The notes beneath the pieces were generated by a model. That model searched no databases. It had not been told where the DNA came from and saw only the letters and a list, made by a program, of their open reading frames with translations. Below, one piece after another: positions 37,271 through 46,474 of a stretch of DNA of 64,000 nucleotides; position 1 is the stretch's first letter, and the number at the start of each line of letters is the position of its first letter. The translations under genes and the position numbers were made by a program. The DNA is from Thalassobacterium maritimum. Lineage in GTDB: Bacteria; Verrucomicrobiota; Verrucomicrobiia; Opitutales; Coraliomargaritaceae. Where the stretch lies: the NCBI RefSeq assembly GCF_031127805.1, contig NZ_JARXHW010000024.1, positions 6,544 through 70,543 of the forward strand. Direction: 5' to 3'.

Positions 37271-37310
37271 CAAAAACTCCCACAGCGAAAGCTGCGGGAG
37301 TTTTTTTGTA
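37271..37310 (+). terminator. Rho-independent terminator after glyQS
   Basis: ACTCCCACAGC-GAAA-GCTGCGGGAGT forms an 11-bp stem with one mismatch, followed by a run of T on the plus strand. It lies about 25 bases after the stop codon. Confidence 0.92.
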
Positions 37311-37395
37311 TCTAAATTTAACACACAAGTTCAGCGACGATTGAACTGTGTTCCGACGACCCGATGCGATCGCATCGGAGTCCCCTGCGAGTGAA

Positions 37396-38481
37396 TTAGC
37401 GAATTGTGATGTAAGGCTCGACTGGACGGTTGCAATTAGCCGAAGCAACGAAAGCGTCGCGATCTTCGGAACTGTGAAAAAGGTAGAGCGCATAACCGCC
37501 CCAGCCGCCACCGGAATATTTGCGACCGATGCAACCGTCTGCCTCGGGTAATGGCTGCATGCCCTCCTTGAGCTGCATTTCGTATGTCAAAGAGACCGCC
37601 TGCCCAAGCTTGCTGATGCTCGCTTCCACCACAGCTTCCTCCGCTAAGCGGCCTGCGGCTTCGATCATATCGTAATCGCGATCATTGTCGGCATTACCTG
37701 GAGTGTCGTGTGGAATATCCGTATAATGCAGCGCCATGTGGCCGTGCAGGAAATCTCCGTTGCGCTTGAAGTGGAGCACAGGCTTGTCGCCACTGCGCCA
37801 CACGCAAAGCCCCGTCTCACGAATGATGGCCGGGTCCTGCCAGCCGACCCCTAGGTTGAGTTCGCTTTCCACCCCATCGTTGCCGTTGAGCAAGGCCCAA
37901 GCACCACTGCCTCCGAGCCCCGACTTCTGTTGATAGCCCCAATTGGTCAATGACACCATGGGAGAAATCGCACAGTTCACAATGAATCCACCCTTGCGCG
38001 CATGGCGCGGCACATCCAGCCAACCTCCCGCGAAGTCCACTCGCAGTGGTGCATACGCAGGCGTGCGAATATTGCGCACGATCGAAGTCGTCGAAACAGG
38101 CGTAAACTGAGGCGGCGTCTTAGGCAGCACGACATACTCAGCACCCACTTGAGCACAGAGCGCGCGTTTGCCTTCGGCGTATTGATCGTCTTCCGTCACT
38201 GCCAGGATGTCGGGCTTAATCTTGAGGAAGTGTTCTTTAAAATCCAGCCCCAGCTCTTCGCAGTCCCCGATCACCACTTGATCGACGATATCCAGCGCCG
38301 TCATTAAAGCCAGCTTGTGATCCTGTGGGATAGAGGTGCGGCGCTTCTTATGCTCCCACAACACCTTATCCGAAGCAAAACACACGGTCAGGTGATCTCC
38401 TAACGCGCGCGCTTCTTTAAAAAACTGAATGTGTCCCCCATGGAGGATATCATAACAACCGGAGATAAATACTTTTTTCAT
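37396..38481 (-). CDS. Nucleotidyltransferase-GHMP kinase fusion protein
   Basis: The 361-residue protein joins a small cytidylyltransferase-like domain (1-about 140; SGCYDILHGGHIQFF with H14 and H17, ATP/CTP site completed by the STTSIVR motif) to a compact GHMP-kinase-like domain (about 145-361; PLRVDFAGGWLD, GLGGSGAW in the phosphate-binding loop, GGGWGGYAL near the end). Such a pair could phosphorylate a sugar and then activate it as a nucleotide sugar. The GHMP part is shorter than usual. The ATG at 38481 overlaps the recJ stop by four bases; the substrate is unknown. It resembles the logic of HldE and Fkp but is neither. Confidence 0.85.
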   Translation of the reverse strand: MKKVFISGCYDILHGGHIQFFKEARALGDHLTVCFASDKVLWEHKKRRTSIPQDHKLALMTALDIVDQVVIGDCEELGLDFKEHFLKIKPDILAVTEDDQYAEGKRALCAQVGAEYVVLPKTPPQFTPVSTTSIVRNIRTPAYAPLRVDFAGGWLDVPRHARKGGFIVNCAISPMVSLTNWGYQQKSGLGGSGAWALLNGNDGVESELNLGVGWQDPAIIRETGLCVWRSGDKPVLHFKRNGDFLHGHMALHYTDIPHDTPGNADNDRDYDMIEAAGRLAEEAVVEASISKLGQAVSLTYEMQLKEGMQPLPEADGCIGRKYSGGGWGGYALYLFHSSEDRDAFVASANCNRPVEPYITIR

Positions 38482-40196
38482 AAAATAGAGGGCTTCCAAT
38501 CAACTAAAGTTACTTGTGGGTAGCGATTATCGCGCCAATAATTCCACGAAAATCGGACTGCCATATCAATCGGCTGACCTGCGGCAGGTGGCTCTCCGAG
38601 TCGCCAAGCGATGCCCGCGACTCCGCGTCTAGAGCTGGCATTGGCAGGCATGCGAAAACGAAAATTGCCTTCGCCAAAGGCCTGCGGAAATTCCTCCAGA
38701 ACCACGCCCTTCAATCCGAAGACGGGCTCAGGGTTCCCTTGCCCGAAGGGATGCAAGCGATCCAGCTCATCCAAGAGCGCCTCGCCAAGGTCGGCGGGCT
38801 GCAGCCAAGCCGAAATCGATAAGGATGGCTCCGGCAAGCCATCTGGATATAACTGCTTCAAACTTTCCAGGTAGCACTGAGTAAAAGCAGCCACATCACA
38901 GGCCTGCAAAGACACGCCTGCAGCCATGGGATGCCCCCCCCAATGCCCCAGCAAATGGGCACAGCGCTGGAAAACTTCAACTAAATTGACCGAGGCCACG
39001 GAGCGACCGGACCCCTTGGCTTCCTCGCCCTCAGAGCCCAGGATCACGCAAGGTTTATGAAAGTGACGACTCACTCGACTGGCTACAATTCCAACGACAC
39101 CGGGGTGCCAATCATCGCCAAAGAGCACGATGCCCGGCTCATCCGCAAATTCCACGGCCGCGCGTTCTTCCGCGTTCTTCGCAATCCCGCGTTCGATGCT
39201 CTGCCGCTCCTTATTCATCTCGTCGAGTTCTTCGGCGATCTGTTTGCATTCAGGATAATCCTCTATCAAGAGCAACTCGATCGGGAGCGACGCATCTGCA
39301 AGTCGACCGCTGGCATTAATGCGCGGGGCGATTTTAAAAGAGATATCGCAGCTGGCCATTTCTTGGCCGCTATCAATCCCCGACACTTCGGCCAACGCAC
39401 GAATACCGCTACGTCCATTGGCGCGCAAGTGACGTAGGCCAAACCAGGAAAGAATGCGGTTCTCCCCATGCAGCGGAACCAAGTCGGCCACGGTGCCCAT
39501 GGCCACGAGATCCAGGTAGTCTTTGAGTTGAATCCCTTCGACACGCGGATCTTCGGCTTCACGGCGATGCTTAAGCAAGCCATGCAACAACTTAAAGACC
39601 AGGCCGGCGGTGCACAAGTCGCGCCAAGGTGCCTCTTCGGCATCATTGACGTGCGGGTTGACGAATATGCAATCTTCGGGCGCCTGAGTCTTGGTTTGGT
39701 GGTGGTCGACAACGATCACATCGATCCCGAGCCCACGCAGGTAGGCAATCGGCTCATGTGCATTGGTACCACAATCCAGCGCGATGAACAGCTGCGGAAT
39801 CGCTCCATCAAAGATGCGGTCAATGGCCGCACGGCTCAGGCCGTAGCCCTCCTCCATGCGACGCGGCACAGAATAGCGCGGCTCCAGATCCAAAGTGCGC
39901 AACATGCTCACCAACTGCACGGTGCTGGTGACCCCATCGACATCGTAGTCACCAAAGATGACGACAGATTCCTTGCCTTCGATAGCTTGCTCGATCCGCT
40001 CGACCGCGGCTTCGAGATTTACCATCTCAAAAGGGTTATCCAACTGCGCCAGACGAGGCCGCAAAAACTGCTCCGCAGCCTCGGTGGTGGTGATACCTCG
40101 TTGAACGAGTAACTCTGCGGTGACCTTCGACAGTCCGAGGCGCTCTGCCAATGCGGTGGCAGCGCCCTCGTCGATGTCGATTGAAGTCCAGAGCAT
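38478..40196 (-). CDS. recJ: Single-stranded-DNA-specific exonuclease RecJ
   Basis: A 5'-3' single-strand exonuclease of recombination and mismatch repair. The 572-residue protein shows the DHH-family motifs DYDVDG (83-88), ALDCG, DHHQT, INASGRL and GHPMAAG, followed by the C-terminal OB-type domain. The family's usual length and all metal ligands are present. It follows secDF on the same strand, and its TGA overlaps the ATG of the nucleotidyltransferase/GHMP fusion gene, so the four genes from yajC onward are probably one transcript. Confidence 0.96.
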   Translation of the reverse strand: MLWTSIDIDEGAATALAERLGLSKVTAELLVQRGITTTEAAEQFLRPRLAQLDNPFEMVNLEAAVERIEQAIEGKESVVIFGDYDVDGVTSTVQLVSMLRTLDLEPRYSVPRRMEEGYGLSRAAIDRIFDGAIPQLFIALDCGTNAHEPIAYLRGLGIDVIVVDHHQTKTQAPEDCIFVNPHVNDAEEAPWRDLCTAGLVFKLLHGLLKHRREAEDPRVEGIQLKDYLDLVAMGTVADLVPLHGENRILSWFGLRHLRANGRSGIRALAEVSGIDSGQEMASCDISFKIAPRINASGRLADASLPIELLLIEDYPECKQIAEELDEMNKERQSIERGIAKNAEERAAVEFADEPGIVLFGDDWHPGVVGIVASRVSRHFHKPCVILGSEGEEAKGSGRSVASVNLVEVFQRCAHLLGHWGGHPMAAGVSLQACDVAAFTQCYLESLKQLYPDGLPEPSLSISAWLQPADLGEALLDELDRLHPFGQGNPEPVFGLKGVVLEEFPQAFGEGNFRFRMPANASSRRGVAGIAWRLGEPPAAGQPIDMAVRFSWNYWRDNRYPQVTLVDWKPSIL

Positions 40197-40215
40197 ATGC
40201 TTACACTAGATGCAA

Positions 40216-42762
40216 CTATGCCTCTTCTTTTTGGCTCTCCCACTCATAGCGTTTGGGCGTGAGCTGACGCTCTTCAACATGGCGACGGCTCCCCTTGTGC
40301 CACCAGTAGAATACCGGGCTGGCAATAAAGATCGAGGAGAAGGTGCCGGTCAGAATACCCACAATAAAGACAAAGGCCAAGTCGTTGATGACGCCCGCTC
40401 CAAAGACATACAGCGAAACAGCTGCGAGCAGTGTCGTGATACTGGTCAGCAAGGTGCGAGAGAACACACGGCTAATCGACAGATTAATCACGCTACGCAG
40501 ATCCATGCCAGGATTGAGCTCCAACTCCTCACGAATACGATCGAAGGCCACAATAGTGTCATTGATCGAGTAACCGACAATCATCAGGATCGCGGCCAAC
40601 ATAGGCGCGGTGAACTGACCACTAACAAAAAGACCCAACTCGCCACAGATGACGAAAATACCAATCGTCATCAAAACGTCGTGAATCGTCGCCACCACGG
40701 CACCGACACCGTAACCCACCTCGAAACGCAGGGCCACGTAGAGCAGGATGCCAAGCAACGCTGTGAGCACAGAAATCAGCGCGTTCCATTGAATATTTTG
40801 AGAAACCGAAGCACCAATTTGATTGATACCAGCCTCTTCAAAACCAGCAGTGGGGAATGCTGCTTGCAGCACTTCAAGTGTTGGGCGGGCTTCGTCAAAA
40901 GCAGTTTGAATCTTGAGCACTTCGCGATCTTCGCCAATCAAGCTTTGGTAGTGAACGGATACATCAGTCAGGTCCTGCGCTTCCACGGCTTCCATGATTT
41001 TGCCAGTCTCGACTTGCTCCGAGTAGTTGACTGTCATTTCGTCCCCACCGGTAAAGTCCTTACCAAGAATATTGTCGTGATGGATCACGACGCTGATCAC
41101 ACCGATCAAAACGATCGCCCATGAAGCGATGAAAGCCGGCTTACGGAACTTGAAGAAATCGAATTGTCTCTCTCCAAACATCTCCAGGCCGAGGATCGTG
41201 GAAACTCCGATGCGATGCACCAGGAAGTCGACCAAGAAACGAGTGACGATCAATGCACAGAAGATCGACGCGCAAATACCAATCGCAAGCGTCACACCGA
41301 AGCCCTTGACGGGCCCCGTGCCGAGCCAAATCAAAATTGAAGCAGTGATCAGCGTTGTCACATTGGCATCCACAATGGTGGAAGTCACCTTATCAAAGGC
41401 ACCGGCAGTCGCATTCTTGATGCTCTTACCTGCACGCAGTTCTTCGCGCAAACGCTCGAAGATCAAAATATTGGCGTCCACGCCCATACCAAGCGTCAGC
41501 ACCAGCGCGGCCACACCAGGTAGCGTCAATGTGGCACCTAGGCTGGCGAGCACGCCGAGCACAATCACCACATTGATCAAAGCCGACACCACGGCGACCA
41601 AGCCGCCGAGGAAATAATAAACCACCATGAATCCAACCACCGCAATGGCACCCCACTGAGCCGCACTGATCGAGCTATCGCGTGCACCAGCGGCCATCGT
41701 CGGGCCGACTTCATACATCTCATCGACACGCAACTCCACAGCCAGTGGATTATTCAAAACATTGGCCAGCTCGATCGCTTCGCGTTGGGAAAAATTACCC
41801 GTGATCTGAGCATTCTTCGAAAGCACGCCTTGAATGGTGGGTGCCGAATAAAGTTTACCATCCAGCACGATGGCGAGCGGCTTACCTACCATGCGTTCGG
41901 TCACGGTGCGGAACACGTCGGCTCCCTCACTCGTCATCACTAGGTTGATTTGAAAGCCGCCTGCTTGCGTCTGTGAAGCAAAAGCATCGTCAACGATCTC
42001 CCCCGTCGCCTCAGGAATCAACTTTACGAATTGACGACGCTCATACGTTTCACCGCTACGGTGATCTTCGATTTCTTCCGCCAACACTTCGTAACCGACA
42101 GGATAGCGATTGGCCGGAGTGGTGTCTGGAGTCAAATCAGGGTGCACCGCGCGAAATTCCAAACGAGCCGGCTTCTTGACCGCATCGATTACTTCCGGGT
42201 TATCCTTAGTGGACAGCCCAGCAAGTTGAATCTCGATGGCATTGTCACCACGAGCACGAATGACAGGCTCGGCCACGCCCATGCCGTCGAGGCGCTCGGC
42301 CATGATGCTGATCGCATCCTTGAGCTGCTCCGCTTGCTCAAACTGGCTGAGCTCGGTCTGCGAGGACTCATCAATCTTGAGCGTTACCCCCACCCCACCT
42401 TTCAGGTCGAGACCGAGACGAAGCTGGCTTTGCGCCTTTTTCAAGATGTGCTTGAGCAGGATGTCGTTGCGCTTGGTCTGATTCGCAATATCAGCGACAT
42501 TGATCTGCGGAAAGAACTTCGCGTAATTGATCTCTTCTTCGACCCCCAGGTCGCGCAAGGCGATAAAGAGCGTCGGCGACTCCTCCGCCTCCACACGCGC
42601 CTGCGCCCGCTGGAGCACATCCGTAAAGTCCGCCTGCTCGGCAGTGACTTGCGACACGATGTAATCCTCGAAAGGACGATCCTGCAAAGGCGTAATGCTC
42701 ATCACACACCAAAAGATAATGGCGGCGGTGAGTAGGAATTTCCAAAGAATGTTTCCGGACAT
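40216..42762 (-). CDS. secDF: Protein translocase SecDF fusion
   Basis: This is the fused SecD and SecF membrane protein that uses the proton gradient to pull exported proteins through SecYEG. The 848-residue protein has an N-terminal helix, the SecD signature LGLDLKGGVGVTL, a large periplasmic P1 region, six helices with LTLGMGVDANILIFERLREEL (cited as GMGVDANILIFERL), then the SecF half with DFTGGDEM and GYSINDTIVAFDRIREEL (GYSINDTIVAFDR). The two halves are fused in many bacteria. It lies between yajC and recJ on the minus strand, 46 bases after yajC. Confidence 0.97.
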   Translation of the reverse strand: MSGNILWKFLLTAAIIFWCVMSITPLQDRPFEDYIVSQVTAEQADFTDVLQRAQARVEAEESPTLFIALRDLGVEEEINYAKFFPQINVADIANQTKRNDILLKHILKKAQSQLRLGLDLKGGVGVTLKIDESSQTELSQFEQAEQLKDAISIMAERLDGMGVAEPVIRARGDNAIEIQLAGLSTKDNPEVIDAVKKPARLEFRAVHPDLTPDTTPANRYPVGYEVLAEEIEDHRSGETYERRQFVKLIPEATGEIVDDAFASQTQAGGFQINLVMTSEGADVFRTVTERMVGKPLAIVLDGKLYSAPTIQGVLSKNAQITGNFSQREAIELANVLNNPLAVELRVDEMYEVGPTMAAGARDSSISAAQWGAIAVVGFMVVYYFLGGLVAVVSALINVVIVLGVLASLGATLTLPGVAALVLTLGMGVDANILIFERLREELRAGKSIKNATAGAFDKVTSTIVDANVTTLITASILIWLGTGPVKGFGVTLAIGICASIFCALIVTRFLVDFLVHRIGVSTILGLEMFGERQFDFFKFRKPAFIASWAIVLIGVISVVIHHDNILGKDFTGGDEMTVNYSEQVETGKIMEAVEAQDLTDVSVHYQSLIGEDREVLKIQTAFDEARPTLEVLQAAFPTAGFEEAGINQIGASVSQNIQWNALISVLTALLGILLYVALRFEVGYGVGAVVATIHDVLMTIGIFVICGELGLFVSGQFTAPMLAAILMIVGYSINDTIVAFDRIREELELNPGMDLRSVINLSISRVFSRTLLTSITTLLAAVSLYVFGAGVINDLAFVFIVGILTGTFSSIFIASPVFYWWHKGSRRHVEERQLTPKRYEWESQKEEA

Positions 42763-42808
42763 GGGTATTAAGCTTAACGCGTGGGGTTAAGATGAAAGAG
42801 AAATTTAC

Positions 42809-43132
42809 TTACTTGGCTACAGCAGCCTCGACCTTGTTCGCCACAAAGCCCTTACCAAGTTCAACCTGGGTGCTATCCGCGATGCGGATGACAAAACGAT
42901 CGTCCTTAACATTCGTGATGGTGCCATAGAGGCCCCCCGTAGTGATGACCTCATCACCCGTCTTCAGCTCACTGAGCATTTTATCGTGCGCCTTTTGTCG
43001 CTTGCGTTGTGGCGCAATGATCAGGAACCACATACCCACAAAAAGCAGAATGATCGGCAGGAACTGACCGAGACCGCCGCCAGGAGCTGCCTGTGCGATT
43101 GGAAGGAGCGTTGAAATTTCGGGAATTGACAT
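42809..43132 (-). CDS. yajC: Preprotein translocase subunit YajC
   Basis: A small single-helix membrane protein that associates with SecDF. The 107-residue protein has a Gly-rich start, a membrane segment (about 20-42) ending in IIAPQRKRQKAHDKM, and the cytoplasmic KTGDEVITTGGLYGTI motif. It directly precedes secDF, as in most bacteria. The ATG at 43132 fits the family. Confidence 0.97.
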   Translation of the reverse strand: MSIPEISTLLPIAQAAPGGGLGQFLPIILLFVGMWFLIIAPQRKRQKAHDKMLSELKTGDEVITTGGLYGTITNVKDDRFVIRIADSTQVELGKGFVANKVEAAVAK

Positions 43133-43199
43133 AGAGCTTGTTAGTTGAAAAACCGCAGAAGGAAAGGGAGTCGCCCCTAAATAGCAAGTTCCTATTTTT

Positions 43200-44009
43200 T
43201 TACTCGCTGAGCCCCATCCGTCTCAGCAAGAGGCGCAGGTGCTTGGGCGGCGCACAATGAATCGTAGCATCAGGCTCGCCGGGGATGATTTGCACCTCAG
43301 CCAAATGCAAGGCCACGCCATGGAATGCAGGTAAATTAAGGCCGGCTCGTTGCTTTTTAGGATGCAGGTCGCGCTGGCTCGGCGCCTCAGGGCCGCCATA
43401 AAGACTGTCGCCGAGCACGGGAATCTCCATCACTGCGGCATGCGCCCGCACGTGTTGCGGACGAAAAAAATCAACTTCAGCCTCCCAAAGCGCCCAGCCT
43501 TTGGCCGACTCCGCGATACGCTTGAAATCTGTAAAAGCTTTTTTCCCCTTCGCGGTCGAAGGAATCATTTTAGGCTTCACATTGTGTGGCAGCAGCGGCG
43601 CATCAGCCCGCATACTAGCGGCGCCCCCGGTAGGTTGCGCAGCCGTGACAAACTGAAAGCGAAAGCGGCAATCTCCAGAACCAAAACGGTTGCGAAGATC
43701 TGCCAGTGCCTCCCGGTTTTTCGCAAAGAGCGCCACACCGGAAATGACTGGATCGAGGTAATACACCGAAGCAAACAGCGACGCGCCACGACGCACCAGC
43801 TCAGGCTTCCCCGCCTGTAGCTGCGCATTGAGCGCGGCATCCATGTCCGGCTCATCATCCCAGGGATACGCACGCGTGCCGACTCCCGCCGGCTTTTCTA
43901 GCGCCACCCAATCCTCTGTCTCCGCCAAAACAGGCATGCGATAAGGCGCATCCCCCAACAAAGGAGGCGGAAAGCCAATGGCGTTTTTCTTATTTGGTTT
44001 CTCAGACAC
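43200..44009 (-). CDS. RluA-family pseudouridine synthase-like protein, degenerate active site
   Basis: The sequence has the RluA scaffold: VALEKPAG near the N-terminus, the catalytic loop and the later RPQHVRAHAA and VLGDSLYGG. The loop that is usually HRLDxxTSG reads YYLDPVISG, so the Asp is kept but the H-R pair and the T are lost. The roughly 269-residue protein starts at a GTG at 44009 by preference; the longest frame begins at a weak TTG at 44051. An ATG start would remove the first conserved strand. Whether it still modifies RNA cannot be decided from the sequence. It is downstream of rpsT on the same strand, with a possible terminator between. Confidence 0.78.
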   Translation of the reverse strand: MSEKPNKKNAIGFPPPLLGDAPYRMPVLAETEDWVALEKPAGVGTRAYPWDDEPDMDAALNAQLQAGKPELVRRGASLFASVYYLDPVISGVALFAKNREALADLRNRFGSGDCRFRFQFVTAAQPTGGAASMRADAPLLPHNVKPKMIPSTAKGKKAFTDFKRIAESAKGWALWEAEVDFFRPQHVRAHAAVMEIPVLGDSLYGGPEAPSQRDLHPKKQRAGLNLPAFHGVALHLAEVQIIPGEPDATIHCAPPKHLRLLLRRMGLSE

Positions 44010-44027
44010 GCGAAAAGTAGATACAAA

Positions 44028-44060
44028 ATACCCCCGGCTCGACAAGCGCAACCGAGGGTA
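44028..44060 (-). terminator. Possible terminator after rpsT
   Basis: On the minus strand CCCTCGGTT and GAGCCGGGG pair with a few G-T pairs, followed by a moderately T-rich TATTTTGTAT. It lies about 25 bases beyond the rpsT stop. The T run is weak. Confidence 0.4.
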
Positions 44061-44085
44061 CCATTAAAAAGAATTGAACCGCAAT

Positions 44086-44343
44086 TTACGCAGCGAGCAG
44101 CTGTGCACAGCGTGCCTTCTGGCGAGCAATCTTGTTCGGATGCACAAGGCCATTTTTACCAGCCTTATCAAGCGTTGAGATGTAATTGCGTGCAGCTACT
44201 GCAAGCGCATCCTTATCGCCCGCAGCCGAAGCAGCGTCCACCTTCTTCGCAAAAGTCTTAATGCGAGTCTTGATCTGACGGTTACGCAGAGCGCGAGTCT
44301 CTGTCTTACGGATGTATTTAAGTGCTGATTTTGTGTTAGCCAT
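44086..44343 (-). CDS. rpsT: 30S ribosomal protein S20
   Basis: A primary 16S rRNA-binding protein. The 85-residue product starts MANTKSALKYIRKTE and is rich in K, R and A, with the conserved LDKAGKNGLVHPNKIARQKARCAQ region (cited as GLVHPNKIARQKA). The frame stays open 18 codons further upstream, but MANTKSA is the family start, so the ATG at 44343 is used. It stands just after rnpB in the same orientation. Confidence 0.97.
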   Translation of the reverse strand: MANTKSALKYIRKTETRALRNRQIKTRIKTFAKKVDAASAAGDKDALAVAARNYISTLDKAGKNGLVHPNKIARQKARCAQLLAA

Positions 44344-44420
44344 AGCTGAAAAAAAGTTAAGAGGCGGGAAAGTGGGGGTACCCAACGCAGCTGTCAAGGC
44401 GTAAATTTTGATAAAAGAGT

Positions 44421-44812
44421 GTCGATTTCGAAGTGCTGTAAGCCGGATTTTGTCCGCCGTGCGCCGAAGCGATTGGCTGTGCGTTCATTTATCTATCCCG
44501 CCGAAGCGAAATTCCCACCGAAGTGAGATGCGACATACCCGGAATCATTGGACGGGCAGCCCGATCCCCTATTTTGCCTTGCACCGGATTGGGTTTATCC
44601 TGCCTCCTTCGTTACCTCCGGAGCGGTGAGCTCTTACCTCCCCATTTCACCCTTACCTCAAACAAGTTCGAGGCGGTATAATTTCTGTGACACTATCCGT
44701 CACGCCAAGTTACCCTGACGCGCCCCCGTTTTCACAGGGAATCCTGCCCTACGGTGTCCGGACTTTCCTCTCAATCTTACGACCAAGCGAACGCCCACAC
44801 TCCGAAATCGAC
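44421..44812 (-). ncRNA. rnpB: RNase P RNA (class A)
   Basis: The catalytic RNA of RNase P, which trims tRNA 5' ends. On the minus strand the conserved GAGGAAAGTCCGGACACC, ACAGAAATTATACCGCC, GGTAAGGGTGAAATGG with GAGGTAAGAGCTCACCG, and near the 3' end GGCTTACAGCACTTCG are all present. The ends CGATTTCGGAGTG and CACTTCGAAATCG pair to close helix P1. Length (about 390) fits bacterial type A. Ends are estimated from P1. Reading frames drawn across this stretch are not genes. Confidence 0.95.
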
Positions 44813-44862
44813 TCGCACACGCTGGCTCGCCAATTCTTAAGGTGCAAGCGGTAATTTAGGAA

Positions 44863-45615
44863 TTACACACGACGCCAGCGGCTCGCTTGTGCGATACTGT
44901 ATTGAAACTTGCGCGCATGCTCCCGAATCAAAAAGGGCATATCCCACTGCGCCTCCAGCACGAAGGCGGGCTGCAGCGCCTGACGCAGGCCGGCAAAAGA
45001 ATCGGCCGCCCCATCGCCGAGCCAATTGGACGATGCGGTGTACTCTTCCAACCAAGTAAAGGGAGTCGTGATAAAGAGCTGCCCCCCAGGCCTCACGAGC
45101 TCTGGTAAACGCCGCAGTAAACGCATCGGTTCGGGCAGCCGACAGATCAAATTACAAGCGACCACGAGGTCGAATTGCCCAATGTCTTCGCGGATATGCT
45201 GCGCATCGCCTTGCTCAAAGTGCACGCGACTGCGATCAATCGCGGGATCGAGCTCCAGTAGGAGCTGCGTCGTCGCGGAACCTTCGTCCAGTCGCGTCGC
45301 CGCATGCCGCCCATCGCTCGCCATGCGGCTCGCTGCATGTATAAAGGCCTGCGAATAGTCCACCCCGATCACCTCTTTACAATGACGCGCCAGCTCAAAG
45401 CTTGAACGCCCGACCGAACAACCAAGGTCCAGCGCACGCGCATCCGCAGGCAAGCTCGCGAATTCCGGCCCCTCCAGCGCACAACGCTTTGGAAAGTCCA
45501 AGGCATCGCCTCCACCAAAAGAATATGGAAATTGCTCCGCGGCACTGGCATAATGAAACACTAAATACTGCTGCAACAGCTCATCGGACTCGTAAGGGTT
45601 ATTTTCTGACATCAT
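44863..45615 (-). CDS. OvoA C-terminal-type methyltransferase (putative 4-mercaptohistidine N1-methyltransferase)
   Basis: The 250-residue protein starts NPYESDELLQQYLVFHYA, has the SAM-binding LDLGCSVGR (62-70), VIGVDYS, and ends with FTWLEEYT and RKFQYSIAQASRWRR. These match the C-terminal methyltransferase domain of the ovothiol enzyme OvoA and stand-alone relatives. OvoA itself, with its N-terminal sulfoxide synthase, is not in the window. If the function is kept, it would N-methylate the imidazole of a mercaptohistidine to give ovothiol. Three start codons (45612, 45615 and a TTG at 45618) are in a row. Substrate is inferred only from family resemblance. Confidence 0.82.
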   Translation of the reverse strand: MMSENNPYESDELLQQYLVFHYASAAEQFPYSFGGGDALDFPKRCALEGPEFASLPADARALDLGCSVGRSSFELARHCKEVIGVDYSQAFIHAASRMASDGRHAATRLDEGSATTQLLLELDPAIDRSRVHFEQGDAQHIREDIGQFDLVVACNLICRLPEPMRLLRRLPELVRPGGQLFITTPFTWLEEYTASSNWLGDGAADSFAGLRQALQPAFVLEAQWDMPFLIREHARKFQYSIAQASRWRRV

Positions 45616-45693
45616 CAATGATACAAACTGAAGGATTGAAGAGTTAGCAAGAAGCCGTTGACCTTTCTCAGCAAATCCAATAGTAGCTACAAC

Positions 45694-46473
45694 ATGTCAT
45701 CCGACACTTCCCCCTGGGGCTTACATCCATTTTCCAATCAAAAAGAGATCCGTCTCCAATGGGAACAACTCCGCATCCGCATCGTTAAACGCGGCAGCGA
45801 TCTACTATTGGTCGAGAACCGTGACGGCAGCCACAGCGGCAGCCAACTCGGGGCCTACCCGGAGTCCGACTTTCGGCGCTATGCTTTCCAAAGCCCGGTC
45901 GAAAGTATCCATGTGCAACCACGCACCCCCGATCGCCCGCTCGTCGTTCAACCCATTCACCCGCTACGCCTAGCACCGCGGGCCAAGGTCGAGTTCTACG
46001 TCTCAATTCCATTGGACATTCAACTCTTCGCCGGCGAAGGCAAGTCAGGCGAACGCATCGAACGCATCCGCGGCGAGATTCTCTCCGACACATGGTTCGG
46101 CGATCTGGCCGGCGGGGTGCTCTGCTACGCGATCAAGAGTCGCGCCCGCCGCGAATGCCCCACGATCGACTCTGAAACCACCGCTCGTGCCCTGTGCAAA
46201 GTCGAAATTCACAACCGCTCGATCGAGCAACTTCACTGCACCAAGTTTTGCCTACGCCTGGACCACTGCCACCTGTGGCGCAGCGAGGCCTCACTCTGGA
46301 CCTCTCCGGTGCATATACGCTTCAATGGCAACGACCAGCTCAGCTCGATCGACTACAGCGAGAAAGCTCCCAGCGAAGCGCCGCAGGCCACAAAAATAAC
46401 CGAGGCCACCGAAGCGCCCCTCAGCGGCCTCATTCGACGCACATTTGCCGGACTCGGCAACTCACTCACATAG
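45694..46473 (+). CDS. DUF432 domain protein
   Basis: This 259-residue soluble protein of unknown function fits DUF432: a central stretch of beta strands around PLVVQPIHPLRLAPRAKVEFYVSIP (cited as PLVVQPIHPLRL), then TWFGDLAGGVLCYA. No signal peptide or membrane segment is seen. The frame opens upstream at 45658, but the ATG at 45694 (MSSDTSPW) is preferred. It ends one base before the MscS gene start codon, a pairing also seen with DUF432 in other prokaryotes. It may modulate or accompany the channel. Its C-terminal end is A/E/T-rich. Confidence 0.8.
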   Translation: MSSDTSPWGLHPFSNQKEIRLQWEQLRIRIVKRGSDLLLVENRDGSHSGSQLGAYPESDFRRYAFQSPVESIHVQPRTPDRPLVVQPIHPLRLAPRAKVEFYVSIPLDIQLFAGEGKSGERIERIRGEILSDTWFGDLAGGVLCYAIKSRARRECPTIDSETTARALCKVEIHNRSIEQLHCTKFCLRLDHCHLWRSEASLWTSPVHIRFNGNDQLSSIDYSEKAPSEAPQATKITEATEAPLSGLIRRTFAGLGNSLT

Positions 46474-46474
46474 C

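Noticed and set aside
40210..41124. 304-codon plus-strand frame opposite secDF
   Set aside because: Antisense to a clear secDF gene; composition is low-complexity and unlike any known family.
44408..44629. Plus-strand reading frame in the rnpB region
   Set aside because: The stretch is RNase P RNA on the other strand; no protein coding expected.
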